A DNA stretch of 64,000 nt from Dermatophagoides farinae (taxonomy: Eukaryota > Arthropoda > Arachnida > Sarcoptiformes > Pyroglyphidae), in assembly GCF_024713945.1 (NCBI RefSeq), contig NW_027461519.1:62001-126000 (forward strand), in the 5' to 3' direction. Shown here in pieces: positions 20,446 to 29,707 of this stretch. Under the pieces are notes generated by a model. It saw nothing but the letters and a program-made list of their open reading frames with translations, was not told the origin of the DNA and searched no databases. The position numbers were made by a program, and so were the translations under genes. Every line of letters begins with the position of its first letter. The first letter of the stretch is position 1.

Positions 20446-21402
20446 ATGAACATCAGACTGATATTGAGTTCACTTGCTATTATTTCTTCGACCAAAGCTT
20501 TTTCAGATACTGCGCACGGTTCGGCTGTTAGTTCATACCATGAAAGTAGGTATACGGATATTATCGAACATCCACATGCGAGAACTTTAGATGAAAACTC
20601 AGAAAACATAAGAAGAAGAGCCGGCGATGCTGGAAAAGTAGTCAACGATGATACCGAAAAAGACTCTGACGTCATAAAACAGTTGAAAGAGCAGATTACT
20701 AAGTTACAAAATGAACTAAACGACTATAAAAGTAAATATGCTCAATACAAAATAGACAAGGAAAACCTGGACAAACAAATAAAGCTGGAAGAAATTAAAA
20801 AAAAATTTCAGGAAGATATTTTCGCCCTGGAAGAGCGAAATCTAGACAGAAAAAAACGTGAAATCGAAGAACTTTTGAAACAAGTGCCTCCCAAAGAAGA
20901 TGACAGTTTCATGGGCAAAATTCGTAGCGGCTTCAAGGAAGCATACACCGAACATCCGGTTCTATTTTACACGGACGCTATACTGCTCATTTTTACTGTT
21001 GCCTTATTTTTGTACAAAAAATTTTGTATGGGTAAATCCCAAGTTCTATATGACGACCTGTCTATATCCGATCGACCCATCATTTCCAAAACAACGCCAT
21101 CTATAGTAGACAGCCGATCGATTGAAAAAGATCTGACCAGTATTGTTTCAGAAACTAGAAGCAAGCCCATTAAAGCAGGAAAATCTTCCTCAGGCGTACT
21201 TCTTGAAACATCTGATGTTAAAATCGAAGCTAACAACAACGGCTCCAGAAAAACCTTCGAAAAGACAACTGAGGTAATAAACGACGACAATTCTAAATCC
21301 TTTAACAAATCCGTTTCTCTCAAGCAAAAAATGCCACTTCCCACGGCTGATTCAACGGTGCCACCCACTGTTCCAGCTTCGGCACAAATCCAAAACTTGT
21401 AG
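20446..21402 (+). CDS. Type I membrane protein with luminal coiled coil
   Basis: 318 aa from ATG 20446 (the open frame reaches upstream only to a TTG). Signal peptide MNIRLILSSLAIISSTKA. A luminal region of about 85 residues predicted as coiled coil follows (VIKQLKEQITKLQNELNDY and beyond), then one transmembrane helix (FYTDAILLIFTVALFLYKKF, about residues 172-191) and a Ser/Thr/Lys-rich cytoplasmic tail of about 125 residues. Topology is inferred. No family recognised. A short proline-valine-rich end (PTADSTVPPTVPASAQ) is unusual. Confidence 0.7.
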   Translation: MNIRLILSSLAIISSTKAFSDTAHGSAVSSYHESRYTDIIEHPHARTLDENSENIRRRAGDAGKVVNDDTEKDSDVIKQLKEQITKLQNELNDYKSKYAQYKIDKENLDKQIKLEEIKKKFQEDIFALEERNLDRKKREIEELLKQVPPKEDDSFMGKIRSGFKEAYTEHPVLFYTDAILLIFTVALFLYKKFCMGKSQVLYDDLSISDRPIISKTTPSIVDSRSIEKDLTSIVSETRSKPIKAGKSSSGVLLETSDVKIEANNNGSRKTFEKTTEVINDDNSKSFNKSVSLKQKMPLPTADSTVPPTVPASAQIQNL

Positions 21403-21528
21403 TGGTGGCGATATGCCAAATTTAAACGGTGGAATAACCACGCCAAAAAATACATGCTTCACGGCCAAGTCAAATTTGTGCAGATTTGAAGTGCTTGTAT
21501 TATACGCATTTTTCAAATTGTATGTAAA

Positions 21529-24500
21529 TCAATAATTTGTGACAGTTGTTTGCTTAATAAAATAAATGAATTTATTCAAAGTTGTAGATTCTTCTGCAAC
21601 ACAGGCGTGAATGTAGTAAGCTAAAGCCCTGGAAGTATGGACGAAACTCGACTTCTGGGCAGCATCAGCTATGTCTTCTTTAATTGTAGTCAACTTCTTC
21701 TGATGCAATTTGATAAAAAGCTTTATCAAACAGTTGATAAACATAAATGATTCTTCTTTAGTCAACGTTTGTAAAAAAAATTCAAAATAACTCAAAATCT
21801 CCTCTAGCTTAAATGGGTAAGACAGGAAAAAATGAATCGTTGGAATTGTGCATGATGAAAGTACCTTGAACACTTGGTCATACTGCTTTTGCTCGAGTAG
21901 TCCGGTGATTTCGCGTAAAAGCCGCATATGCTGTGAATTGTTTGCTACATCATTTCCCTCCGTGAGCTCTGCGTTACTGTTCTCTGCTATATCAAAACCG
22001 CTTTCCTTGAATAAAAAGAACGAAGTGTTTTCGGTATCTGCATGCTTAGATTCAGTTTGGCGGTCATCTTCACTCTCTTCGTCAGCCCAAGTGAGTAATT
22101 TCAGCAAGTTCGAAGGAGTCCACTTATTGTATCCCACTAAACTTTGCGCTGGGCGTGCAATTGAGACAGTTGACTCAACTGGCGAAATTACTTGGAAATA
22201 CTTATTGACCAACAGAGGGTTCTTCATTGAGTGTAACACTTGAGGGCAGTTCGGTAAGTAGTTTATATCAATCCAGTATTGCAAAGCTCCAAATGGATAA
22301 TGCAGTTCGTCTGTGTAATAATAGTGACTCGAAACCATGTGCAAACCTTGTTTATCGAAAGTAAAATGCAATAAAGGATAATAAAACTCGAGCCATAACG
22401 TAAAACAGCTTTTTAACAAATCAAAAGCAACTAAATAAGACTTCAGTTTTCTAAATAATGCGTCGCTAAAATTCAATCTCGACTCCAATAATAATTCGAA
22501 TTCTTTCACAGTCAAGTCATTGCTGGAAAACCCTGAACAAAATATCGTATTCGATCCGGCGTTAAAGTCAATGTTAGTACATACGGCAAATGGTAGCTCG
22601 AAAAATCGTGTTATAAGCCAATGTTGCGTATTTAAAACAACCACGCAGCTCGACGCTGCAGTAAATGACAAAATCGACAAAATAATGTCGGTTTCAAATA
22701 TTTGAACTTTTGAGATATGACAGTCTTTGTGTTGGATAAACCGGTTAAATTTGTCTAAATCGCCATGCTTGAGCTTATTATCCAATTTGTCAAGTTCGAT
22801 TTTTTGAATTAATGACTGAGCTTTGATGCAGTAAATTTCAATCGATAGTAAATTTTTACGCGTAACTAAAAACTTGAAAACTGTGAGAAATACTACATTG
22901 CAAACTTGAACCTTAAAACAATTTTCGGTTGAATCGATCGACTCATTACTCGCGTTTCGATTTGTTAGAGTGGCTATCTCTTTTCTTGCGTTATCTAGTT
23001 TAGACTTTATCAAATGTTTCTTTTTCAACACAATACTAGGATCACGCTCAGATAAAAAATCTTGAGCATGATGTAACAATTTGTTTTTTATTGTATCAAT
23101 TTTCTTCTCACACTGAGTGGACTTAAACATAAAAGACAGTAATCGATTTTGCAAAGTATATGTTGCAATTTGACCGTCTTGATAACCTATAATCGCGAAA
23201 TTACCGCACGAAGAAATCTGACATGAAGTAGCTACTGGAAAGTTATGATTGCTGTGAGTATTTAAATTTTGAATCTCTGAAACCAAATGCATCCAATCGT
23301 TCTCTTTAGTATCTTTACCTTCAACCCGTGGAAATTCTAGAGTTAGCCCAGTAAAACAACTATTTTCATAGCTCCAGATAAGTACTTGATGCAAATTTTC
23401 GTGACAAGTAATAATGCTTGGCCAGTCATATGTTCTATCAAAGTTCGCACTGGAATTTGTAATTTTCGGCAGATATTTGAGTTTATAGTGATTTTTTTCA
23501 TAAAAACCTAAGTTTTTTCTAAAGGAAAAATCAATATTTTGCGCTATATTAACTGTCGAATAAACTGATAATCGACTCGATTTTTCAGATTCTATAGGAT
23601 TGCTAACTACAAAAAATTTTTGGGTATGCATGAAATTTTCATCGATTAATGATATCTTTGTAGGAACTAAATAGATGCCAACTCTATTTTTAAATAAAGA
23701 AATTTTTCCATGAATATCATTATACACCCATATTTTTATTGTATTATCATAACCAGAGGTAGCGAAAACCAGAGATTCTGAATTATCTTCTGATAAAATG
23801 TTCAAAGACGTAATAGCAGCGGTTTTAATGTCGTCTTGATATTGATTATGCGTTTGTTCTAAAATAGTAACAATTTTCATAGTCAACAAATCGACAATTA
23901 AAAAACTTCCTTTGCTAGTAGCGATCAAAACGAGTTTATATTCTTGCAAATCATTCATAAATTCATTAGTATTATTTCTTTGCAAGAAATTAATAAACCT
24001 TAAACATACCGGAATCCCAAAATTCTTATTTAAAACAATATTAACAAGAATTTTATCCTGATCTAAATCGTGAATAACGACATAATTCGTTTTTTCTTGC
24101 AGACTGTCGTTCGTAGTCAAACTGAGTATTAACGTTTCAGATCCTACTGTTATTTGATCAATTGCAGAAATTTCCCAATGTTTGGTAATAGAATCATTAA
24201 CGTCATTATAGTTATTGTCTAATAAAAAGTTCGTTATGGCATTGAACGTTTTATAACCTTTGAAACTATTGTAATTGAAGGTAAACAATTTTAAATTAGA
24301 ACAGAAAACAATTAACGTAGTTACTTTTTCGGAGTACACAAAAAAGTTAGTAAGTTTGTCATCTACCTGATCGATTAATTCTGTAAAACTAAACGTATTA
24401 AATAACTCTCCATTATAAGCATCTAGCATCAATATATGGTGACTAGATAACAAAAACAAATTATCAGATACGATTAATAGTTTAGATATGGAATAAGAAT

Positions 24501-24789
24501 CAATTCTTTTGGACCATAAGACTGTATTTCGATGAATACACTTAACAGTTGAATCTTCTTCTAAACAGAATAAGCATAACTTATTATGAATGGACGAGCA
24601 TAATATTTGTTTAAAAAAACAACTAAATTTTCGACTTTGAAAAACGACCTTTAAATGTTCTGCTTCATAAATAGAATATCTATCGCCTTGTGATGCTAGT
24701 AGAAATTGTTTTTTTCCTAAATTGTATAATATTATTGGAACATGATTACAAACAACACCTATAGTCCCTACATTTTCAATTAAAGACAT
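21529..24789 (-). CDS. WD-repeat protein, Utp21/WDR36-like (SSU processome)
   Basis: 1086 aa, ATG start. Divergent beta-propeller repeats run through the first 900 residues, clearest at ITSLNILSEDNSESLVFATSGYDNTIKIWVY. The phrase SSCGNFAIIGYQDGQIATYTLQ parallels the Utp21 signature in which a Ser/Ala-Cys-Gly-Asn-Phe-x-x-Ile-Gly segment opens the second propeller. A helical C-terminal region (SYPFKLEEILSYFEFFLQTL, FINCLIKLFIKLHQKKL) fits the Utp21 C-terminal domain. Utp21 acts with Utp1/Pwp2 in UTP-B, which binds the 5' ETS of pre-rRNA. Other nucleolar WD proteins are possible alternatives. Confidence 0.72.
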   Translation of the reverse strand: MSLIENVGTIGVVCNHVPIILYNLGKKQFLLASQGDRYSIYEAEHLKVVFQSRKFSCFFKQILCSSIHNKLCLFCLEEDSTVKCIHRNTVLWSKRIDSYSISKLLIVSDNLFLLSSHHILMLDAYNGELFNTFSFTELIDQVDDKLTNFFVYSEKVTTLIVFCSNLKLFTFNYNSFKGYKTFNAITNFLLDNNYNDVNDSITKHWEISAIDQITVGSETLILSLTTNDSLQEKTNYVVIHDLDQDKILVNIVLNKNFGIPVCLRFINFLQRNNTNEFMNDLQEYKLVLIATSKGSFLIVDLLTMKIVTILEQTHNQYQDDIKTAAITSLNILSEDNSESLVFATSGYDNTIKIWVYNDIHGKISLFKNRVGIYLVPTKISLIDENFMHTQKFFVVSNPIESEKSSRLSVYSTVNIAQNIDFSFRKNLGFYEKNHYKLKYLPKITNSSANFDRTYDWPSIITCHENLHQVLIWSYENSCFTGLTLEFPRVEGKDTKENDWMHLVSEIQNLNTHSNHNFPVATSCQISSCGNFAIIGYQDGQIATYTLQNRLLSFMFKSTQCEKKIDTIKNKLLHHAQDFLSERDPSIVLKKKHLIKSKLDNARKEIATLTNRNASNESIDSTENCFKVQVCNVVFLTVFKFLVTRKNLLSIEIYCIKAQSLIQKIELDKLDNKLKHGDLDKFNRFIQHKDCHISKVQIFETDIILSILSFTAASSCVVVLNTQHWLITRFFELPFAVCTNIDFNAGSNTIFCSGFSSNDLTVKEFELLLESRLNFSDALFRKLKSYLVAFDLLKSCFTLWLEFYYPLLHFTFDKQGLHMVSSHYYYTDELHYPFGALQYWIDINYLPNCPQVLHSMKNPLLVNKYFQVISPVESTVSIARPAQSLVGYNKWTPSNLLKLLTWADEESEDDRQTESKHADTENTSFFLFKESGFDIAENSNAELTEGNDVANNSQHMRLLREITGLLEQKQYDQVFKVLSSCTIPTIHFFLSYPFKLEEILSYFEFFLQTLTKEESFMFINCLIKLFIKLHQKKLTTIKEDIADAAQKSSFVHTSRALAYYIHACVAEESTTLNKFIYFIKQTTVTNY

Positions 24790-25060
24790 ATATATATTGA
24801 AGATAAAAATTTAAATTCTTTGAAAAAAAAGAAAAATTGCTTTTGTAAAACAATCCAGTTGAACTATATTTTTATATACCAAATTTTAAAAATTAAATTT
24901 ATCAAAACAAAATTGTATAATTTTTTATATTGGAGCGATACGTAATATTGATAAAAAAAATTTAAAAAAACTAGTTTTTCCGTAGTATCTAAACATTTTT
25001 GTTCGACAATGCGCATTTATCATTTAATTATGTATAATTTGTAAATAGTAACTTAAGCTT

Positions 25061-26470
25061 ATGGTTTGTGCAAAAATAACTAATGATAAGGTTTTTCATA
25101 TTACTAATGGAGATAATGAGCTAAGAACCTCTCAAAAGATAAACTTATCTAAAACTAATACTCCTACCAAAAATTCGAATAGCACTAAAATTAATAAAAC
25201 TAGTCATCGTGTTAAAATAGTGAAAAACAACAATCAACAAAAATACACTAGTACATCAATTAGTATTGTCGATTATGCGAATGCATTAGTAGAAATTTGC
25301 AAAAATAACATTATAAATCACAATAAAGGATATCCTATCACTGTTTCTGAGATAAGACAGATGATTATGGAGTTTATTTTAGGATTTTTTATTTCAGCTT
25401 ATATCTGTGGGTTTGGATTAACTGAAAGAATCAAATATTCTTTTAGCAAGGTATTTTTACTTGACAGCTGGAATAGTTCCTTAGTTATAGAAAAAATAAA
25501 AAATAATTATTTTACACTAACCTTATTGTCGTTTTTAATTTGGGCAATTGAAAAACAAATTGAAGTCCTGCTATTATTCAGAAATTGCATGGGTCTTGCT
25601 AAATTTAAATTTAGTAAGGAGCAAACTAATCTTGAATTAATTACATCTGATAAGGTTAAAATTACTAATAATAATGAAACTTTCTCCAGCTTCCTTAATA
25701 TAGCAAATGAACAAAGTAAAGTAATAAATAAAGTTAATATACCGGATGACATAGAAAAACAAAAATTCAATAAGAACTCTAAAGTTCGACGGTACAGATT
25801 TAAGAAAAAAAATACTAAAAAAAGCAGAGATTTTACAAAAACCAACGATAAAAAATCACAAATGTTGGCAAATCGTGAAAAAATCGTTTCTAATACAAAA
25901 ATTGTGACATATAACTCAGTTGATTCCAAAAACATGATTAACTCAGATCATAATAACACGGATAATTCAATAAAAAATTATACTCAAAAAGGTCAAAATC
26001 TAAATAAAAACCCTAATGATTTTGACCTAGATTATATAAGTACAAGTGAATCAGATAGTGAGTTAGTCACTTTTAATACTATTGAAAAAAAAGATGAACA
26101 GCTAAAAAATGATTTTTTTTATGATTCAACTCATATGGATAATAACACTCAGCCTACAAATTTCAAATCATTGCCCAATCTTGAAATAGAAGATTTATTA
26201 GTTTATTCAGCAGATAAATTTATGACGCAACAGAGATTTATTCAAAATAACAAAAATGATGCCTTATCTCAAAATTTCAATAAACTAATTTATAAAGAGT
26301 TTTTAAAGAATAGTCCTAATTCAACTCTAAATGAAAAAAGTATATTTAATTCGTCCAGGAATAGATTGACTGTTGGTTTACGTAATAATGATAAAAATAG
26401 TTGTTTAAAATTGTCTTTTTATACACTAACTGATTTTTTAGTTTTTAGAAAACTTAAAATTATCAATTAA
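25061..26470 (+). CDS. Orphan protein with two hydrophobic segments
   Basis: 469 aa, ATG start, extremely Asn/Lys/Ser-rich. Two hydrophobic stretches (MEFILGFFISAYICGFGL near residues 107-124, and FTLTLLSFLIWAIEKQIEVLLLF near 150-172) may be membrane helices. Outside them the chain is low complexity, with a basic patch (RRYRFKKKNTKKSRDF). No family recognised. Divergent from Utp21 with a 271-nt spacer. Confidence 0.6.
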   Translation: MVCAKITNDKVFHITNGDNELRTSQKINLSKTNTPTKNSNSTKINKTSHRVKIVKNNNQQKYTSTSISIVDYANALVEICKNNIINHNKGYPITVSEIRQMIMEFILGFFISAYICGFGLTERIKYSFSKVFLLDSWNSSLVIEKIKNNYFTLTLLSFLIWAIEKQIEVLLLFRNCMGLAKFKFSKEQTNLELITSDKVKITNNNETFSSFLNIANEQSKVINKVNIPDDIEKQKFNKNSKVRRYRFKKKNTKKSRDFTKTNDKKSQMLANREKIVSNTKIVTYNSVDSKNMINSDHNNTDNSIKNYTQKGQNLNKNPNDFDLDYISTSESDSELVTFNTIEKKDEQLKNDFFYDSTHMDNNTQPTNFKSLPNLEIEDLLVYSADKFMTQQRFIQNNKNDALSQNFNKLIYKEFLKNSPNSTLNEKSIFNSSRNRLTVGLRNNDKNSCLKLSFYTLTDFLVFRKLKIIN

Positions 26471-26762
26471 ACTCTTTTCATTCTATGTATAACATATTTA
26501 AAGTGTTTGCCATTATTATCAAAGGTTATTTGTATTATTAATCAAAAAACGAATAGCATCATCAGTTTATCTTACCGTTCTTTCTTAATTCATTTGATTC
26601 AAACAATTTATAAGACTATACAATGTAAAAATGAGAATATAACGACTTAAACTAAGTCAAACGGCAATAGTATTTGATTAAAAATAGATTAGTATGCGCA
26701 AAGTAAGTGTTCGTCGGATATTCGTTGGTTTTCCTTTTGTGTGAGTTTTGTTTTCCGCAATA

Positions 26763-28073
26763 ATGCGCCTTCAAATGAAAATTTTTTTTGAAAATATACA
26801 ACAAACATTTGATCCAACTTTGTTAAACAGTAAAAGTAGTGTTAAAGCGACTACAATGAATCAAATTATCAATAACTCTAAAGTTCTAAAGAGTTTTAAG
26901 TTTCTATCAAAAGCAAGAAACTGGTTACGCAAAAATATAAGAGTGCCATGTTATCCTAAAAAAATTATCACTAAGGATGACGTTATTGGTATTGAAAATT
27001 CAGTTAGTGTACCTAAAAAAATATCGTCTGAGCCGCAACGAACTTTAATCGCAGCTAAAAGTATTTATGACGTCAAGCCTTTACAAAACGATTCTGATCT
27101 TGTATTTACTACAGGATTAGTACCAACATATGGTATATGGCCCGTTCCTGATGACGTTTTTCTTACTATGCAATTTATGGATGTATCTTATATAACAACA
27201 AATGATCAAGAGGACTTATCGCTAGTAGTAGGTGAAGATGGAAAACTTCACTATGAAGGCCCACCTGTACGAAATGGATATTTTATGAAAAATTTAGATG
27301 GTCATTTAAAATTTTATCGTGACGAAGAAGAAGAAAAAAATTTATCTGGTAAAGAATTTAAATCAACAAGACCTGTTCTTCCAGTATTTTTAGAAAATTC
27401 ATGCGGTGATATAATGGAACTACCTGACGATTTCACAATGGAGCGAGAATCAGAAGTATCATCAGACGGTAAAAGTTCTGACAGTGACATTAATGAATCT
27501 GATAACCAAAAACCAACAACTTTTCGACAAGCCTTGGAAAATCATCAAACTAATCATATAATAATACAAAATAATCCGGTTATTAGCAGTGATGATGAAA
27601 CATATGTTGATGAAGATTATGAAGAAGATCCACCTGAGTCATTAAGATGTCCGGATTCACCGCCAGGAAGTTTGCATCTAACTGATCTTTTATTAGCTGA
27701 AATTTGTGATAACAGCAACAAGAATAGTTCCATAATTCAAGATAAATATTTACCATTTAGTTATTTCAATTCTTCCAAACAACAAGTTAATACAGATAAA
27801 CTCTTTGTCAATCTCGGAGACATTTGTGAAGAATATCCCTGTGATTCATATGAGGAAATTCATGAAAAACAATCTAGAATGAAACATCCAAAGATTGATC
27901 CATTCAATGATAAATTCACAAATAAGCAAAAAATTGTTGAGAATCCGCCAAGCCCCACTACATTAGAGATTGAAAAAATAAAACATAGAATATGTACATC
28001 TAAGAAACCTAAAACTTTGTCTGAACTTTTTGTTTACCTTGGTGTAACGAAAGTTAATATAAAAAAACTATAA
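26763..28073 (+). CDS. Orphan acidic protein
   Basis: 436 aa from ATG 26763 (the open frame begins at a TTG 15 nt earlier). A well-ordered central block (YGIWPVPDDVFLTMQFMDVS and GKLHYEGPPVRNGYF) is flanked by acidic, Ser-rich segments (SEVSSDGKSSDSDINESD, YVDEDYEEDPPES). GTGAGT/GTAAGT donor-like sequences just upstream (26703, 26741) leave a 5' non-coding exon possible. No family recognised. Confidence 0.6.
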   Translation: MRLQMKIFFENIQQTFDPTLLNSKSSVKATTMNQIINNSKVLKSFKFLSKARNWLRKNIRVPCYPKKIITKDDVIGIENSVSVPKKISSEPQRTLIAAKSIYDVKPLQNDSDLVFTTGLVPTYGIWPVPDDVFLTMQFMDVSYITTNDQEDLSLVVGEDGKLHYEGPPVRNGYFMKNLDGHLKFYRDEEEEKNLSGKEFKSTRPVLPVFLENSCGDIMELPDDFTMERESEVSSDGKSSDSDINESDNQKPTTFRQALENHQTNHIIIQNNPVISSDDETYVDEDYEEDPPESLRCPDSPPGSLHLTDLLLAEICDNSNKNSSIIQDKYLPFSYFNSSKQQVNTDKLFVNLGDICEEYPCDSYEEIHEKQSRMKHPKIDPFNDKFTNKQKIVENPPSPTTLEIEKIKHRICTSKKPKTLSELFVYLGVTKVNIKKL

Positions 28074-28200
28074 GAATAATCAATATTTTTTTGTTTAGTA
28101 AAACTAAGGTTTAAAATCGTCACATTTTAATAATATAATAAATTAATTTAAAAAACTATGAATTTATCTTGAATTCTTTTAGTCAAATTTTAAGTACAAA

Positions 28201-28836
28201 ATGAACGAAGAAACACGCAGATCATCCTTATTTGAGGCAAAGGAACTTGCAACTCATATGATGGAAGCGTTGCTTTTTTCTGGCTTTAACGGATGTAAAC
28301 ACTACAAGAGAAACGTTTATATACACTTTCCATGCTGTAATAAAAAGTATCAATGTAGACATTGTCATAATGAAAACGAAACACATCAAATAGATCGTTA
28401 TGCTATTAAGGAAGTATATTGTGGTGAATGCAATAGTAGACAAAAAATTAGCAATAAATGTAAAAGTTGTGGTATTAAATTTGCCAATTATTTTTGTGAC
28501 ATTTGTAATCTATTTGATAATGATTTAGATAAAAAAATTTTTCACTGTAACAAATGTGGCATATGCAGGGTGGGGGATCAAGAATTATATTTTCATTGTG
28601 ACAACTGCAATATGTGTGTCCTGAAAACAGAAGATCATCGATGCAGAAAAAATATGTACAAAGATCAATGTGTTATTTGTTTAGAAGAATTATTTTCTAG
28701 TACAAAGTCATGCATGCCATTGGATTGTAACCATGTATTCCACACAGAATGCCTGATAAATGCGACTAAATTAAGCTCAAACCCAGGTAAATGTTTCATT
28801 TGTAAACAAACATTTGTAGGTAACGAAAAAGAATAG
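28201..28836 (+). CDS. RING E3 ubiquitin ligase, RCHY1/Pirh2-like
   Basis: 211 aa, ATG start. Three zinc modules in the Pirh2 order: a CHY finger (GCKHYKRNVYIHFPCCNK, CRHCHNENETHQIDRY), a CTCHY finger (ANYFCDICNLFDND, HCNKCGICRVG, HCDNCNMC) and a RING-H2 (CVICLEELFSSTKSC, CNHVFHTEC, CFICKQ). The homology to animal and plant RCHY1 covers nearly the whole chain. The C-terminal zinc ribbon of RCHY1 is missing, since the protein stops soon after the RING. Its substrates here are unknown. Confidence 0.93.
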   Translation: MNEETRRSSLFEAKELATHMMEALLFSGFNGCKHYKRNVYIHFPCCNKKYQCRHCHNENETHQIDRYAIKEVYCGECNSRQKISNKCKSCGIKFANYFCDICNLFDNDLDKKIFHCNKCGICRVGDQELYFHCDNCNMCVLKTEDHRCRKNMYKDQCVICLEELFSSTKSCMPLDCNHVFHTECLINATKLSSNPGKCFICKQTFVGNEKE

Positions 28837-28961
28837 AACTACTTTGTAATATTTGAAATTTAACCAGCTTAATATATAAGCTATAAAAATGAATTATAAA
28901 TTTTAATGAACGGTATCCATAACTCGAAACATTAATGTTTAATTTATTGTTATTTTGCATA

Positions 28962-29519
28962 TTAAACGATATCTTCGATTGGAGTGAATTTGGGCTCACA
29001 TCGTAACTTTTTTTCGTTAATGTTTAATTTGCATCTATTATCTTTATAAAAATAATTTGTATCGATATCATTGTCTGAATCTGCGCTTGTATCACTATCA
29101 AAACCAAGTCTTATAAATTTAGAAGAATTAACTTTCGCAGGTCTACCTCTTTTTCGTGTCGTTCCATAATAGACACCTAGATTGACACTTGATTGTGGAA
29201 TATTGTTTCTTTTTCCTTCTATAGATTCGACTAATACGATAGGAATATGGCTGTATTTCGGGTTTGAAAGCAAATAGTTATTTAGTAGTTCGTATTGATG
29301 CTTAAAAGTATTACAAACTAATTTGCTTTGGTAAAATAATTTTTTTAACCGTTCATCCTCAATAAATTGCAATTGAAGTTCCCAAGCTCTCTTGTATGCT
29401 TTGCCTAATTTGGAAAATGTTTGGAGTAGTCCTAAATCATCTTGTGCATTTGAATTGTTTTGAGCAACTATTTTGAGTCTGAGATATTTTCTAGTCAAAT
29501 ATACTTACACGAATAACAT
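28962..29519 (-). CDS. Orphan protein with AT-hook motif
   Basis: Two exons: an 11-nt first exon (29509-29519, ATG TTA TTC GT) and 28962-29478, joined across a 30-nt GTAAGT...CTCAG intron, 175 aa. The long open frame itself has only a non-ATG start. Using the nearer TAG instead would give an 18-nt intron, but the 30-nt choice matches the size class in this window. Helical N-terminal half, then TTRKRGRPAK, an AT-hook (minor-groove DNA binding), and a Ser/Asp-rich segment. Presumably nuclear. No family recognised. Confidence 0.6.
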
Positions 29520-29707
29520 TAATTATTTAACTAAACACTTATTTCAATTGTTTGTACGTGACAAAAAAATTTTGTATGCTAAAAAATTTAATGATTATAA
29601 ATAATTGACTTAATTATCGTGAAAATAATTTTTACATAGTCATACAACTCATGATATTTTCTTTATAACATTATTAATAACATGCAAAAATAATGTGTAT
29701 AATTAAT

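Noticed and set aside
26703-26762. 5' exon for the acidic orphan at 26763
   Set aside because: Donor-like GTAAGT and GTGAGT occur upstream, but no coding exon with an ATG could be joined in frame.
29491-29508. An 18-nt intron in the AT-hook orphan gene
   Set aside because: The nearest TAG acceptor gives 18 nt in frame, but the next acceptor (CTCAG) gives 30 nt, also in frame and in the size class of the other introns.
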